From contig NZ_PJEO01000016.1 in NCBI RefSeq assembly GCF_002843175.1, positions 124,001-188,000 of the forward strand: 64,000 nt of DNA, read 5' to 3'. The translations under genes and the position numbers were made by a program. The notes beneath the pieces were generated by a model, which saw only the letters and a list, made by a program, of their open reading frames with translations, did not search any database and was not told where the DNA came from. Position 1 is the stretch's first letter, and each line of letters opens with the position of its first letter. Below are positions 26,255 to 36,328 of this stretch, piece by piece. The DNA comes from Confluentibacter flavum. Lineage in GTDB: Bacteria; Bacteroidota; Bacteroidia; Flavobacteriales; Flavobacteriaceae.

Positions 26255-27112
26255 ATGATATATTCAATGACAGGTTACGGAAAATCTGTTTTGCAGTTAC
26301 CAACAAAAAAAATAACCATCGAGTTAAAATCCTTAAACAGCAAAAGCTTAGATTTAAATACCCGAATGCCCTCAATTTACAGGGAAAAAGAATTGGATAT
26401 TAGAAAAATTCTAGCCGATACCTTAGAGCGCGGTAAAATAGATTTCTCCATTTTTATTGAAGTAACTGCTGAAGACACCTCAACCCAAATTAATGTGCCT
26501 GTTGTAAAACAATATATCAATCAGCTTAAAAAAGTAGTAGATGGTGATGAATTGGAACTATTAAAAATGGCGGTTCGTTTTCCAGATGCTTTAAATACGG
26601 TTCGCGAAGAAATTGATGAAGAAGAATGGAAAGCCATTCAAACCGAAATTACTAAAGGTATAAGTGCCTTAAACAATTACCGTCTTAATGAAGGCAAAGT
26701 GCTTGAAAAAGATTTTAATAATCGCATTGTTATTATTAGCGATTTATTGGATAAAGTTATAGCGATGGATCCCGCGCGTATTGAAGGTGTTAGAGAACGT
26801 TTGCTAAAAGGTATTGAAGAATTAAAAGATAAATACGACGAAAACCGCTTTGAACAAGAGTTGGTTTACTACATTGAAAAATTTGATATTACTGAAGAAA
26901 AAGTCCGCTTAAAAAACCACTTGAATTATTTTATAGAATCTATAGATTCAATTGATTCCAACGGGAAAAAATTAGGCTTTATAAGTCAGGAAATGGGTAG
27001 GGAAATCAATACCATTGGGTCTAAAAGCAATTATGCGCCCATGCAACAACTCGTAGTTCAAATGAAGGACGAATTGGAAAAAATAAAAGAACAATTATTG
27101 AATGTTTTATAG
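26255..27112 (+). CDS. YicC family endoribonuclease
   Basis: A 285-residue protein with the family N-terminus MIYSMTGYGKS (1-11), ELKSLNSKSLDLNTRMP, and the conserved C-terminus GKKLGFISQEMGREINTIGS. The family was described as an RNA-cleaving endoribonuclease; its natural targets here are unknown. It is cytosolic. It precedes gmk and nadD on the same strand, a linkage seen widely in bacteria. Confidence 0.92.
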   Translation: MIYSMTGYGKSVLQLPTKKITIELKSLNSKSLDLNTRMPSIYREKELDIRKILADTLERGKIDFSIFIEVTAEDTSTQINVPVVKQYINQLKKVVDGDELELLKMAVRFPDALNTVREEIDEEEWKAIQTEITKGISALNNYRLNEGKVLEKDFNNRIVIISDLLDKVIAMDPARIEGVRERLLKGIEELKDKYDENRFEQELVYYIEKFDITEEKVRLKNHLNYFIESIDSIDSNGKKLGFISQEMGREINTIGSKSNYAPMQQLVVQMKDELEKIKEQLLNVL

Positions 27113-27215
27113 AAAAAAGACAATAGAACATAGATAATAGAATGTCCCACTGAGCATTAGCGAGAAACAAAATATATTATGTTGCGAAGCTAGCAAGTAA
27201 AACTTGTCGAAGTGC
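27113..27215. repeat. Low-complexity intergenic spacer of repeat type
   Basis: The gap between yicC and gmk holds CCCACTGAGCATTAGCG and ACTTGTCGAAGTGC, which look like the arms of the short imperfect inverted repeats scattered between flavobacterial genes. No gene is visible. It makes the in-frame TTG at 27204 a poor start for gmk. Confidence 0.35.
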
Positions 27216-27230
27216 TTAAAAATTAAAAAT

Positions 27231-27821
27231 TTGGCTAATCAAGAAACCATAAAACAAGGCAAACTCATCGTGTTTTCAGCACCATCAGGTTCTGGAAAAA
27301 CCACTATTGTAAGACACTTATTGGGCATTGATGCCCTAAATTTAGAGTTTTCCATTTCAGCAACCTCTAGAGAAAAACGGGGCGAAGAGGTCGATGGAAA
27401 AGATTATTATTTTCTATCTACAGAAGCTTTTAAATCTAAAATAAAAAGCGAATCTTTTTTGGAATGGGAAGAAGTCTATCGCGATAATTTTTACGGCACT
27501 TTAAAAAGCGAAGTGGAACGTATCTGGGCAAAAGGCAAACACGTTATTTTCGATATTGATGTGTCTGGCGGGTTACGTATCAAACGAAAATTTCCAGAAC
27601 AAACTCTAGCTGTTTTTGTAAAACCACCAAGTATTGACGAGCTTAAAATCCGCTTAAAAAAACGCAGTACCGAAAGTGCCGACAAAATAAACATGCGTGT
27701 TGCCAAAGCATCTGCGGAATTGGCAACGGCTCCTTTATTTGATGTCATTATTGAAAACGACGTTTTGGAAAACGCCTTAAAAAAAGCTGAAACACTGGTT
27801 GGTAATTTTTTAAAATCATAA
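27231..27821 (+). CDS. gmk: Guanylate kinase
   Basis: Phosphorylates GMP to GDP. The P-loop APSGSGKTTIVRH and the GMP-binding region ATSREKRGEEVDGKDYYF are intact, as is WEEVYRDNFYGTLKSEVE. There is no ATG in frame before the conserved part. The TTG at 27231 (coding ANQETIKQGKLIVF after the first Met) is preferred; the TTG at 27204 would read through the intergenic repeat. Length (196 residues) is normal. It is followed 3 bases later by nadD. Confidence 0.93.
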   Translation: MANQETIKQGKLIVFSAPSGSGKTTIVRHLLGIDALNLEFSISATSREKRGEEVDGKDYYFLSTEAFKSKIKSESFLEWEEVYRDNFYGTLKSEVERIWAKGKHVIFDIDVSGGLRIKRKFPEQTLAVFVKPPSIDELKIRLKKRSTESADKINMRVAKASAELATAPLFDVIIENDVLENALKKAETLVGNFLKS

Positions 27822-27824
27822 ACA

Positions 27825-28403
27825 ATGAAGGTTGGCTTATATTTCGGTTCTTTTAATCCCATAAATATTGGTCATTTGGTCATCGGTAATTATTTAGCCG
27901 AGCATAGCAATTTAGACCAAATTTGGTTTGTGGTAACGCCCCATAATCCGTTTAAAAAGAAAGATACCTTGCTCGATAATTACCAACGTTTGGAAATGGT
28001 TTATCTCGCCACCAAAGACTATCCAAAACTGAAACAATGCGATATAGAGTTTGGTTTACCGCAACCTAATTATACCGTAAACACGCTCGCCTATTTACAG
28101 GAAAAGTACCCGCAACACGATTTTTGCTTGATTATGGGTGAGGACAATTTAAAGAGTTTCCATAAGTGGAAAAACTACGCGGTTATATTAGAAAACCATG
28201 ATATTTACGTGTACCCAAGAATATCAGAAGGGCCTATAGAAACCCAATTCGATAATCATAAAAAAATTCATCGTGTAGAGGCGCCTATTATGGAATTATC
28301 TTCCACCTACATTCGCAGTGCCATAAAAAAAGGCATTAACGTACAACCCATGTTGCCACAAGGTGTTTGGAAGTATTTAGATGATATGAATTTCTATAGG
28401 TAA
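27825..28403 (+). CDS. nadD: Nicotinate-nucleotide adenylyltransferase
   Basis: Makes nicotinate adenine dinucleotide from NaMN and ATP in NAD synthesis. The 192-residue product has the nucleotidyltransferase motif GSFNPINIGH at 8-17 and the C-terminal ELSSTYIRSAIKKG (ISSTxIR type) at about 157-170. It starts three bases after the gmk stop, so the yicC-gmk-nadD run is probably one operon. Confidence 0.95.
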   Translation: MKVGLYFGSFNPINIGHLVIGNYLAEHSNLDQIWFVVTPHNPFKKKDTLLDNYQRLEMVYLATKDYPKLKQCDIEFGLPQPNYTVNTLAYLQEKYPQHDFCLIMGEDNLKSFHKWKNYAVILENHDIYVYPRISEGPIETQFDNHKKIHRVEAPIMELSSTYIRSAIKKGINVQPMLPQGVWKYLDDMNFYR

Positions 28404-28460
28404 CCTTAAAATTGTTTGTTTTCATTTTTTAAAACAAACCCACCACTAAACTTAATTAAA

Positions 28461-29369
28461 ATGAAAAATCTATTTCTTGCCATCCTATTCGTTTTACCAA
28501 TTTCCATATTTGCACAAAAAGCAAAGGACACCATTCGGTTGTTCTATTTGGGCGGACAGTCCAATATGGAGGGATTCGGTTATAATAAAGATTTACCAAA
28601 AACGCTGAACCAAACATTTAAGAATGTTTATATTTTCCATGGAAATTCTGTAATTGATGGTGATACATCTGGAGGTTTGGGTTACTGGAGCGTGTTAAAA
28701 CCAGGTCATGGTATCGGTTTTCAAACCGACGGCAAAACCAACCAATATTCTGATAGGTTTGGCATTGAGTTATCGTTTGCCAAACGCATGCAAGAACTCT
28801 ATCCAAACGATAAAATCGCGCTTATTAAATACTCTAGAAATGGTTCCAGCATCGATAGTTTAGCGGCCAGTTCTTTTGGTTCTTGGGATGCAGATTTTAA
28901 TGGTAAAAACGGTATCAATCAATACGATCATTACCTAAAAACCATTAAAAACGCCCTAAGAGTAAAAGACATTAATAATGATGGCAAGGAAGATGTGTTG
29001 GTGCCTTCGGGGATTTTGTGGATGCAAGGGGAATCGGATGCCGATAAAACCGAGGAGATCGCTCTTCGCTATTACAATCATTTAAAACGTTTGATGGACT
29101 TGATGCGTGCCAGTCTGCTAACCGATGATTTACCAGTAATAATTGGAAAAATATCCGACTCGTTTAACGATACCGATGGTAAAGTTTGGGATTATGGCGA
29201 TTTGGTGCAATATGCCCAAGAAAAATTTGCCAAAACCGATGGCAATGCTGCCATTATAAGAACCACAAAATATTATAAATACTCTGATAAATGGCATTAC
29301 GATAGTGCTGGGTTTATAGATTTTGGAGAGCAATTTGCTAATGAATTCCATAAACTGGATTCCAAATAA
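28461..29369 (+). CDS. Sialate O-acetylesterase/CE6-type carbohydrate esterase
   Basis: A secreted SGNH-type esterase of 302 residues from the ATG at 28461, which gives a proper signal peptide (KNLFLAILFVLPISIFAQ). The catalytic Ser motif is GGQSNMEGFG, a second block is WMQGESDADK, and the catalytic His is in SDKWHYDSAGF near the end. This layout matches the family (SASA/CE6) that removes acetyl groups from plant xylan or sialic acids. The exact substrate is unknown; the nearby glycosidases suggest polysaccharide use. Confidence 0.87.
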   Translation: MKNLFLAILFVLPISIFAQKAKDTIRLFYLGGQSNMEGFGYNKDLPKTLNQTFKNVYIFHGNSVIDGDTSGGLGYWSVLKPGHGIGFQTDGKTNQYSDRFGIELSFAKRMQELYPNDKIALIKYSRNGSSIDSLAASSFGSWDADFNGKNGINQYDHYLKTIKNALRVKDINNDGKEDVLVPSGILWMQGESDADKTEEIALRYYNHLKRLMDLMRASLLTDDLPVIIGKISDSFNDTDGKVWDYGDLVQYAQEKFAKTDGNAAIIRTTKYYKYSDKWHYDSAGFIDFGEQFANEFHKLDSK

Positions 29370-29448
29370 ATTTTATTCCTATAAAATATTGATATGTTAA
29401 ACTTTTGAATTAGTTTAGATTAACTATCAAAACTGAAAATATTTACAT

Positions 29449-30357
29449 ATGAAAATCAACACTATTTTAGAAAGCATAGGCAACACGCCTGTGGTAAAAT
29501 TGTCCAAATTATTCCCGAACGCCCATGTGTGGATGAAACTCGAAAAAGCAAATCCGGGAGGCAGCATTAAGGATAGAATTGCGCTGGCGATGATTGAAGA
29601 TGCAGAAAAGAAACATATTTTAAAGCCTGGTATGGAAATCATCGAGCCTACTTCTGGGAATACCGGTATCGGTCTGGCCATGGTTGCCGCCGTTAAAAAC
29701 TACAAGCTTACTTTAGTTATGCCAGAATCTATGTCTGTGGAAAGACGTGCATTAATGGCCGCTTATGGTGCTCAACTGGTACTTACGCCCAAAGAATTGG
29801 GTCTCAAAGGTACTTTAGCCAAGGCAGATGAATTGGTTGCCCAAAATAAAAATGCTTGGATGCCTTCCCAATTTACCAACCCAGCCAATCCAGAAATTCA
29901 CCGTAAAACGACGGCTTTGGAAATAGCCAACGATTTTCCAGAGGGCATCGATTATTTAATTACTGGGGTTGGCACAGGTGGTCATATCACAGGCATAGCG
30001 GAAATTTTAAAACAAAAATTTTCCAACTTAAAAGCAATAGCTGTAGAGCCTAGTGATTCTCCAGTTATTTCTGGTGGCGAACCAGGACCACACCCATTAC
30101 AAGGCATCGGGCCAGGTTTTATCCCTGAAGTATTGAATACCAAAATACTAGATGGCGTTTTTAAAATCACCAAAGAAGAAGCCTTTGCCGAAGTTCAAAA
30201 TATTGCAAAAACAGAAGGCATATTAGTGGGTATTTCCACAGGTGCTTCATTGGCTGCCGTTAGGAAACAGTTAGAAACAGCCGATAATAAAACAATCATT
30301 CTTACCATAAATTATGATACTGGTGAACGTTACCTTTCTATTGAGGGGCTTTTATAA
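29449..30357 (+). CDS. cysK: Cysteine synthase (O-acetylserine sulfhydrylase)
   Basis: PLP enzyme making cysteine from O-acetylserine and sulfide. The 302-residue product has the PLP lysine K41 ([11 protein letters not shown]), the substrate loop TSGNTG at 68-73, and the phosphate-binding [10 protein letters not shown]. The name CysK versus CysM cannot be settled by eye. It converges on hutG, with only 12 bases between the two stops. Confidence 0.92.
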   Translation: MKINTILESIGNTPVVKLSKLFPNAHVWMKLEKANPGGSIKDRIALAMIEDAEKKHILKPGMEIIEPTSGNTGIGLAMVAAVKNYKLTLVMPESMSVERRALMAAYGAQLVLTPKELGLKGTLAKADELVAQNKNAWMPSQFTNPANPEIHRKTTALEIANDFPEGIDYLITGVGTGGHITGIAEILKQKFSNLKAIAVEPSDSPVISGGEPGPHPLQGIGPGFIPEVLNTKILDGVFKITKEEAFAEVQNIAKTEGILVGISTGASLAAVRKQLETADNKTIILTINYDTGERYLSIEGLL

Positions 30358-30369
30358 TAAAAAAACATT

Positions 30370-31365
30370 TTATTTTAATCCCACAATAAAATCTACAAGT
30401 ATAGCGGCTAAATTGGCTGTGCTGTTATCAATATCTAAAGTTGGGTTTAATTCTGCGATGTCACAAGTTATTACCTTATTGGTTTGAAATAAAAAAGGTA
30501 ATAGTTTAAATAAAAAGAAAGGTGTAAATCCCATAGGAGACGGCGCGCTGACACCAGGTGCATAGGCTGATGAAAATGCGTCTAAATCAATGGTAATATA
30601 TAAGTAATCATTTTTTTTAATAAATGGTATTAAACGGTTTTTTAGTGTTTTTAAATTTTCAACCGATGTATCACAATCATAATTAAACACATAATTTGCT
30701 TGCTTGCTTGCTGCGATGCTGAAGAGTTGTTTGGTATTAGATTGCTGCTGTATTCCAATAGCAAAATAGTCAACTGATTGATTTGTCTTCTTTAATTCAG
30801 AAATAATTTGATTAAATGGTGTTCCCGAATTAGGTGTGGTTTCAACAGGGCGTAAATCAAAATGAGCATCAAAATTTATAATGCCAATCCGCTTTTTGGC
30901 TGTACTTTTTACGGCGTCCCAAATGCCCATAAAATGACCATAAGCCATATCATGACCACCTCCAATGACTATTGGAAATATTTTTTGAGTTATTAACTTA
31001 CTCACTGCTTTGGATAACGCTATTTGGCACGATTCCATATCATGTTCAACACAAATAACATCACCTATATCAGCAATATGTTTATTATGATGCACAGCAA
31101 GTTTACCAAGTCTTTCCCTTAGTGCTTTAGGTCCTTGAGATGCCCCTATCCTGCCTTGGTTTCTTTTGACGCCTTCATCACAAACATAACCTAATAAAGC
31201 GATATCTATTTTGGTGTCTTCATTCAGATCATTAACATGAATGAAGTCTATTTTTTGGCACCAATATAAAGCTCCTAAATCTGGATTAGACGATCTCCCC
31301 GACCAAAATATCTTTTGTCCAGGTTGATAATTAACATTCATTTGATGATATAAATCCGCTTTCAA
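30370..31365 (-). CDS. hutG: Formimidoylglutamase
   Basis: Last step of histidine breakdown: hydrolyses N-formimidoyl-glutamate to glutamate and formamide. The 331-residue arginase-fold protein has the binuclear metal motifs GGGHDMAYG (H138), NFDAHFDLR (D166, H168, D170) and TIDLDAFSS near 255. It is the last gene of the hutU-hutI-hutG run, 12 bases after hutI. Context separates it from agmatinase and arginase of the same fold. Confidence 0.92.
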   Translation of the reverse strand: MKADLYHQMNVNYQPGQKIFWSGRSSNPDLGALYWCQKIDFIHVNDLNEDTKIDIALLGYVCDEGVKRNQGRIGASQGPKALRERLGKLAVHHNKHIADIGDVICVEHDMESCQIALSKAVSKLITQKIFPIVIGGGHDMAYGHFMGIWDAVKSTAKKRIGIINFDAHFDLRPVETTPNSGTPFNQIISELKKTNQSVDYFAIGIQQQSNTKQLFSIAASKQANYVFNYDCDTSVENLKTLKNRLIPFIKKNDYLYITIDLDAFSSAYAPGVSAPSPMGFTPFFLFKLLPFLFQTNKVITCDIAELNPTLDIDNSTANLAAILVDFIVGLK

Positions 31366-31377
31366 AATCTTTAATAA

Positions 31378-32616
31378 TTAGATTATTTCTGTTCCCTTTA
31401 AAAACACTTTTTCTATTTGAGACGAACCAAATGCATACGGTATAAAACCGTAAGAACTTATTGGTTTGGTTAAAATTAAATTAGCTTTTTTACCAACGGT
31501 AATCGAACCAACTTCTTTTTCTAAACCCATAGCATAGGCTCCATTTATCGTAGCTGCATTAATAGCTTCTTCTGGTGTCATTTTCATTTTTATACACGCA
31601 GTAGATATCACAAAATTCATATTTCCTGAAGGAGAAGACCCTGGATTATAATCGGTTGCCAAAGCTAAAGGCAACCCGGCATCAATCATTTTACGTGCTG
31701 GCGTATATGGAATACTTAAAAAGAAAGAACATCCCGGTAAAGCAACAGGCATGGTATTGGAATTTTTAAGTGTCTCGATATCTTCATCTCGCATCTCTTC
31801 TAAGTGATCGACAGAAAGGGCATTATATTTTACACCAGCTTGTACACCACCGAAAGAGGTAAATTGATTGACATGAATTTTAGGTATTAATCCTTGTTTT
31901 TTTCCTGCCTCTAAAATTAATTCAGTGTCTTCAATAGAAAAATAGCCTGCTTCACAAAACACGTCTATATATTCTGCAAGTCCTGCTTCTGCAACTAACG
32001 GTATCATTTCATCAATGATAAGGTCTACATAGCCTTTCTTATTGTTTTTGTATTCATTCGGAACGGCATGAGCTCCTAAAAATGTTGCCTTAATTGGTAT
32101 CGCATAATTTTGTTTTAAGCGTTTGATAACACGTAGCATTTTTAATTCAGATTCTAAAGTTAAACCATAGCCCGATTTAATTTCTATAGCACCAGTTCCT
32201 AAAGCGATAACTTCTTCTAAACGTATTTTGCTTTGTTCATATAATTCGTCTTCAGAGGTTTCTTGAAGTTTTTTAGCGGAATTCAAAATGCCACCACCTT
32301 TATTAGCAATTTCTTGATAGGACAAACCCTTTATTTTATCAATAAACTCATGTTCTCTATGTCCTGAATAAACTAGGTGCGTATGGGAATCACACCAAGT
32401 TGGTAATAGCATTTTTCCAGTGGCATCAATAACCTCATCGGCTACTATGTCAGGGCAATTCTTCATCATGCCAAAATCTGAAATAATACCATCTATCACT
32501 AACAAATAGGCCTTTTTAATAGTTGGTAATTCGTTCATCGCCTTACCAGAAACAAATACAACTGTCTTATCTCGTACCTGAAGTAATTCCTTTATATTTT
32601 TAAATAAAATGCGCAT
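31378..32616 (-). CDS. hutI: Imidazolonepropionase
   Basis: Third step of histidine use: opens imidazolone propionate to N-formimidoyl-glutamate. The 412-residue amidohydrolase shows the metal-binding CDSHTHLVYSG (H78, H80), EIKSGYGL, FLGAHAVP and ATDYNPGSSP. Its start overlaps the hutU stop by one base, so the two are translated together. Cytosolic. Confidence 0.96.
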   Translation of the reverse strand: MRILFKNIKELLQVRDKTVVFVSGKAMNELPTIKKAYLLVIDGIISDFGMMKNCPDIVADEVIDATGKMLLPTWCDSHTHLVYSGHREHEFIDKIKGLSYQEIANKGGGILNSAKKLQETSEDELYEQSKIRLEEVIALGTGAIEIKSGYGLTLESELKMLRVIKRLKQNYAIPIKATFLGAHAVPNEYKNNKKGYVDLIIDEMIPLVAEAGLAEYIDVFCEAGYFSIEDTELILEAGKKQGLIPKIHVNQFTSFGGVQAGVKYNALSVDHLEEMRDEDIETLKNSNTMPVALPGCSFFLSIPYTPARKMIDAGLPLALATDYNPGSSPSGNMNFVISTACIKMKMTPEEAINAATINGAYAMGLEKEVGSITVGKKANLILTKPISSYGFIPYAFGSSQIEKVFLKGTEII

Positions 32617-34613
32617 TAAAATAAATTTTCGATGAGTTGATTGTCTACTAAATTAGCGATAGTTATCTTTAAATTTGGTGTTCTGTCCATTTCTCGTTTA
32701 ATAGCGAATAAGGCTTCTTTATTTCTAGCCCAGCTTCTTCTAGCGATGCCATTATTTACATCAAAAAACAACATGCTTTTTAATCTGGCTTCGGCTTCTA
32801 TGGTGCCATCTAGCAACATCCCAAAGCCGCCATTTATCACTTCGCCCCAGCCAACACCGCCGCCATTATGAATAGAAACCCATGTGGCGCCCCTAAAGCT
32901 ATCACCAATTACGTTATGAATGGCCATATCTGCAGTAAATTTACTGCCATCATAAATATTAGAGGTTTCTCTATAAGGTGAATCGGTGCCACTTACATCG
33001 TGATGATCTCGTCCTAATACAACAGGGCCAATAACTCCTGCTGCTATAGCATTATTAAAAGCTTCCGCAATTTTTGAGCGTCCTTCTGCATCGGCATACA
33101 ATATACGAGCTTGCGAACCAACCACCATCTTATTTTTTTTGGCATCTCTAATCCAAGTGATGTTGTCTTGCATTTGCAACTGAATTTCTTCAGGCGCTTG
33201 TTTCATAATATTTTGTAAGACCTCCATGGCAATATCATCGGTTTTGTCTAAATCTTCCGGTTTTCCAGACGTGCAAACCCAACGAAATGGTCCGAAACCA
33301 TAATCGAAGCACATAGGGCCTAAAATATCTTGAACGTAAGACGCATATTTAAAATCAGCATTATTTTCTGCCATAACATCTGCTCCAGCTCGAGATGCTT
33401 CTAGTAAAAAAGCATTACCATAATCGAAGAAATAGGTTCCTTTTATCGAGTGTTTATTTATAGATTTCGCATGTCTGCGCAACGATGATTGTACCTTTTC
33501 TTTGAAAATAATAGGGTCTTCTCCGATTAATCTATTGGATTCTTCATAGGATAAACCAACAGGATAATAACCACCTGTCCAAGGAATATGTAATGAGGTT
33601 TGATCTGAACCTATATGAATAAAAATGTCTTCAGCATCAAAACGTTCCCATACATCAACCACATTTCCAATAAACGCCATTGAGACAACTTCCTTATCTT
33701 TTTGTGCTTCTTTCACACGAACAACCAAATCGTCCATAGAATCAATAAGCACATCTACCCAACCTTGATTGTAGCATTTGGTAGCTGCTTTTTCATTCAC
33801 CTCAGCACAAATAGTAATACAACCAGCTATATTTCCAGCTTTGGGTTGTGCCCCACTCATGCCTCCCAAACCAGCGGTTAAGAATATTTTACCCGCTGCT
33901 GTATCTTCTTTTTTCAATACTTTTCTAAAAGCATTCATGACCGTAATTGTGGTTCCATGAACAATGCCTTGCGGACCAATATACATAAAAGAACCCGCTG
34001 TCATTTGTCCGTATTGCGTAACACCAAGTGCGTTAAATTTCTCCCAATCATCTGGCTTAGAATAATTTGGAATCATCATACCATTAGTAACAATAACTCT
34101 TGGTGCATTTTTTGAGGATGGAAATAACCCCATGGGATGTCCAGAATACATATGCAATGTTTGCTCTTCGGTCATAGTTGCTAAATACTGCATGGTCAAT
34201 AAATACTGTGCCCAATTTTGAAATACTGCACCATTGCCACCATACGTTATTAATTCTTCTGGATGCTGCGCCACCACCGGATCCAGATTATTCTGAATCA
34301 TAAGCATAATGGCTGCCGCTTGCGAACATTTAGCTGGATATTCGGAAATCGCTCTAGCAAAAATGTTATAGGCTGGCTTAAAACGATACATATAAATTCT
34401 GCCGAAATCCTTCAATTCTTGAGCAAATTCTGAAGCCAATGCTTCATGCCATTTTTTAGGAAAATATCTTAAAGCATTTCTAATAGCCAACTGCTTTTCT
34501 TCTATTGATAAAATATCTTTACGCTTAGGCGCTCTATTAATATCTAACGGATAATTATGTTTTGGAGGCATTTGAGTGGGAATGCCTTGAAGTATAAGTT
34601 CTTTAAACGTCAT
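32616..34613 (-). CDS. hutU: Urocanate hydratase
   Basis: Second step: adds water to urocanate using tightly bound NAD. The 665-residue product has YSGHPMGLFPS, GPQGIVHGTT, GLGGMSGAQPKAG and the C-terminal IHNGGGVGWGEVINGGFGM, all typical. At 665 residues it is longer than the ~555-residue form of Proteobacteria; long forms are usual in Bacteroidota. It starts 126 bases after the hutH stop and leads hutI and hutG. Confidence 0.95.
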   Translation of the reverse strand: MTFKELILQGIPTQMPPKHNYPLDINRAPKRKDILSIEEKQLAIRNALRYFPKKWHEALASEFAQELKDFGRIYMYRFKPAYNIFARAISEYPAKCSQAAAIMLMIQNNLDPVVAQHPEELITYGGNGAVFQNWAQYLLTMQYLATMTEEQTLHMYSGHPMGLFPSSKNAPRVIVTNGMMIPNYSKPDDWEKFNALGVTQYGQMTAGSFMYIGPQGIVHGTTITVMNAFRKVLKKEDTAAGKIFLTAGLGGMSGAQPKAGNIAGCITICAEVNEKAATKCYNQGWVDVLIDSMDDLVVRVKEAQKDKEVVSMAFIGNVVDVWERFDAEDIFIHIGSDQTSLHIPWTGGYYPVGLSYEESNRLIGEDPIIFKEKVQSSLRRHAKSINKHSIKGTYFFDYGNAFLLEASRAGADVMAENNADFKYASYVQDILGPMCFDYGFGPFRWVCTSGKPEDLDKTDDIAMEVLQNIMKQAPEEIQLQMQDNITWIRDAKKNKMVVGSQARILYADAEGRSKIAEAFNNAIAAGVIGPVVLGRDHHDVSGTDSPYRETSNIYDGSKFTADMAIHNVIGDSFRGATWVSIHNGGGVGWGEVINGGFGMLLDGTIEAEARLKSMLFFDVNNGIARRSWARNKEALFAIKREMDRTPNLKITIANLVDNQLIENLF

Positions 34614-34739
34614 AACTATTTTTAATTATTTTAATTGTTTTGCATTTTGAAAAAAAAGGGGGTCTCTATACTAAATTTGAAATAAAACATGTGTAAAATT
34701 CAATCGAACTGAAAATCCTTTTTTAAAATACATACCCTA

Positions 34740-36230
34740 TTATTTTACTATAAAAGCCTGGTTTTTAACCATCATAATCAACGTATTGATATCATCTTTA
34801 AGCATACGGTCTTCTTCTAATTTGGCTACTTTACTTCTTATAATCCTAAAGTTTTTTTCTATAATATCAGAGAACGTATTTGGTCTTCTAAACTCCATGG
34901 CCTGTGTTGCATACATGAGTTCGATGGCTAATATTTTTTCAATATTTCCCAAAATCTGATTGAATTTACGCCCAGAGATACTTCCCATAGAGACATGGTC
35001 TTCTTGCCCTAATGACGTTGGAATACTATCTGCCGAAGGCGGAAAACATAACGATTTGTTTTCTGATACCAATGCAGCCGTTGTGTATTGCGGAATCATA
35101 AATCCTGAATTTAATCCACCACTGGCGGTTAACAATCTTGGTAATCCGTATTTACCTTCAATTAATAAATAGCATCTTCTATCGGAGATATTCCCTAATT
35201 CTGAAGCTGCTATAGATGCATAATCAAGAGCCATGGCTAGTGGTTGTCCATGAAAATTTCCTCCTGAAATTGCTTCCTTTTCACTTAACACAATAGGGTT
35301 ATCGGTTACAGAATTCATTTCAATGTCTGCCAATTCATTGAGGTGATAATAAGCATTTCTAGAGGCTCCATGCACTTGTGGGATACAACGCATAGAATAC
35401 GGGTCTTGAACACGCTCGCAATTTTCATGCGATTTTATATTCTTGGAGTCTTTAAACAACATACGCATGCGTTTAGCAACTTCCATACTACCCTTAAATG
35501 GACGAATACTATGCAACAATTCTTTAAAAGGTGATTCGCTACCTTGATAACCTTCTAAACTCATAGCGCCTGCAACATCTGCTAAATCGAGTAAATACCT
35601 CATTTTATTTAAGCCTATAATGGTATGAGCCAATATAAACTGTGTACCATTTATAAGCGCTAAACCCTCTTTTGCCAGTAATTGAATGGGCTGTAAGTTG
35701 TGTTGCTTTAAGACCTCTTTTGCTGGCATAATGGTATCTTCAACCCAAAACTCGCCTTCGCCAATTAATGGTAAAAAGAGATGGGATAATGGCGCTAAAT
35801 CACCTGATGCTCCCACCGAACCTTGCTCGGGTACTACTGGCAATAAATCATTTTCTATAAAATAAATAATACGATCTATAACTTCTAAACGAATGCCCGA
35901 AAAGCCACGACTTAAAGCATGTACTTTACAAATCATCATGATTTTTGATAATTCTTTGGCAATAGGATTACCAACGCCAACGGCATGTGTTATTAATAAG
36001 TTTTTTTGAAGCAAGCTAGTCTCTTCTGGTGAAATCTTCACATCACATAAAGGCCCAAACCCTGTATTGATGCCATAAACAGCTTTAGCACCATTGGCCA
36101 TTTTTTCTACTTTAGCTCTGCAATCATTTATTTTAGAAATGGCATAGTTAGACAAAGTTGCTTTCAGGCTGCCATTTGTAATAGCCATGACTTTATCTAC
36201 TTCGAGTCTGTCGGTTCCGTATGCAAACAT
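34740..36230 (-). CDS. hutH: Histidine ammonia-lyase
   Basis: Removes ammonia from histidine to give urocanate. The MIO prosthetic group forms from A141-S142-G143 in GSVGASGDLAPLSH, and VYGINTGFGPLCDV and FHGQPLAMALDY are intact. Length (496) is standard. It is the first gene of the minus-strand hut locus and diverges from a LysR gene; its promoter and an inverted repeat lie between them. Confidence 0.96.
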   Translation of the reverse strand: MFAYGTDRLEVDKVMAITNGSLKATLSNYAISKINDCRAKVEKMANGAKAVYGINTGFGPLCDVKISPEETSLLQKNLLITHAVGVGNPIAKELSKIMMICKVHALSRGFSGIRLEVIDRIIYFIENDLLPVVPEQGSVGASGDLAPLSHLFLPLIGEGEFWVEDTIMPAKEVLKQHNLQPIQLLAKEGLALINGTQFILAHTIIGLNKMRYLLDLADVAGAMSLEGYQGSESPFKELLHSIRPFKGSMEVAKRMRMLFKDSKNIKSHENCERVQDPYSMRCIPQVHGASRNAYYHLNELADIEMNSVTDNPIVLSEKEAISGGNFHGQPLAMALDYASIAASELGNISDRRCYLLIEGKYGLPRLLTASGGLNSGFMIPQYTTAALVSENKSLCFPPSADSIPTSLGQEDHVSMGSISGRKFNQILGNIEKILAIELMYATQAMEFRRPNTFSDIIEKNFRIIRSKVAKLEEDRMLKDDINTLIMMVKNQAFIVK

Positions 36231-36270
36231 ATCTTTATTTATAATAAGTTGAATTTTAAGCCTCTAAATA

Positions 36271-36301
36271 CAAAATTATCAATAAATTTGATGCTTAACA
36301 A
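36271..36301 (-). promoter_or_regulatory. hutH: Promoter of hutH
   Basis: On the minus strand, TTG (36299-36301), 20 bases, TAATTTTG (36271-36278): a good match to the TTG/TAnnTTTG promoter, 41 bases before hutH. A plus-strand -7 element for the LysR gene (TAAATTTG, 36283-36290) sits inside the same stretch. Confidence 0.6.
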
Positions 36302-36312
36302 GACTATGTTAA
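36295..36312. promoter_or_regulatory. Inverted repeat, probable LysR operator in the hut intergenic region
   Basis: TTAACA-N6-TGTTAA is a perfect 6+6 inverted repeat overlapping the hutH -33 element. Position and form suit a LysR-type regulator controlling hutH and its own gene. Binding itself is inferred. Confidence 0.5.
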
Positions 36313-36328
36313 CACAATATTAATAACC

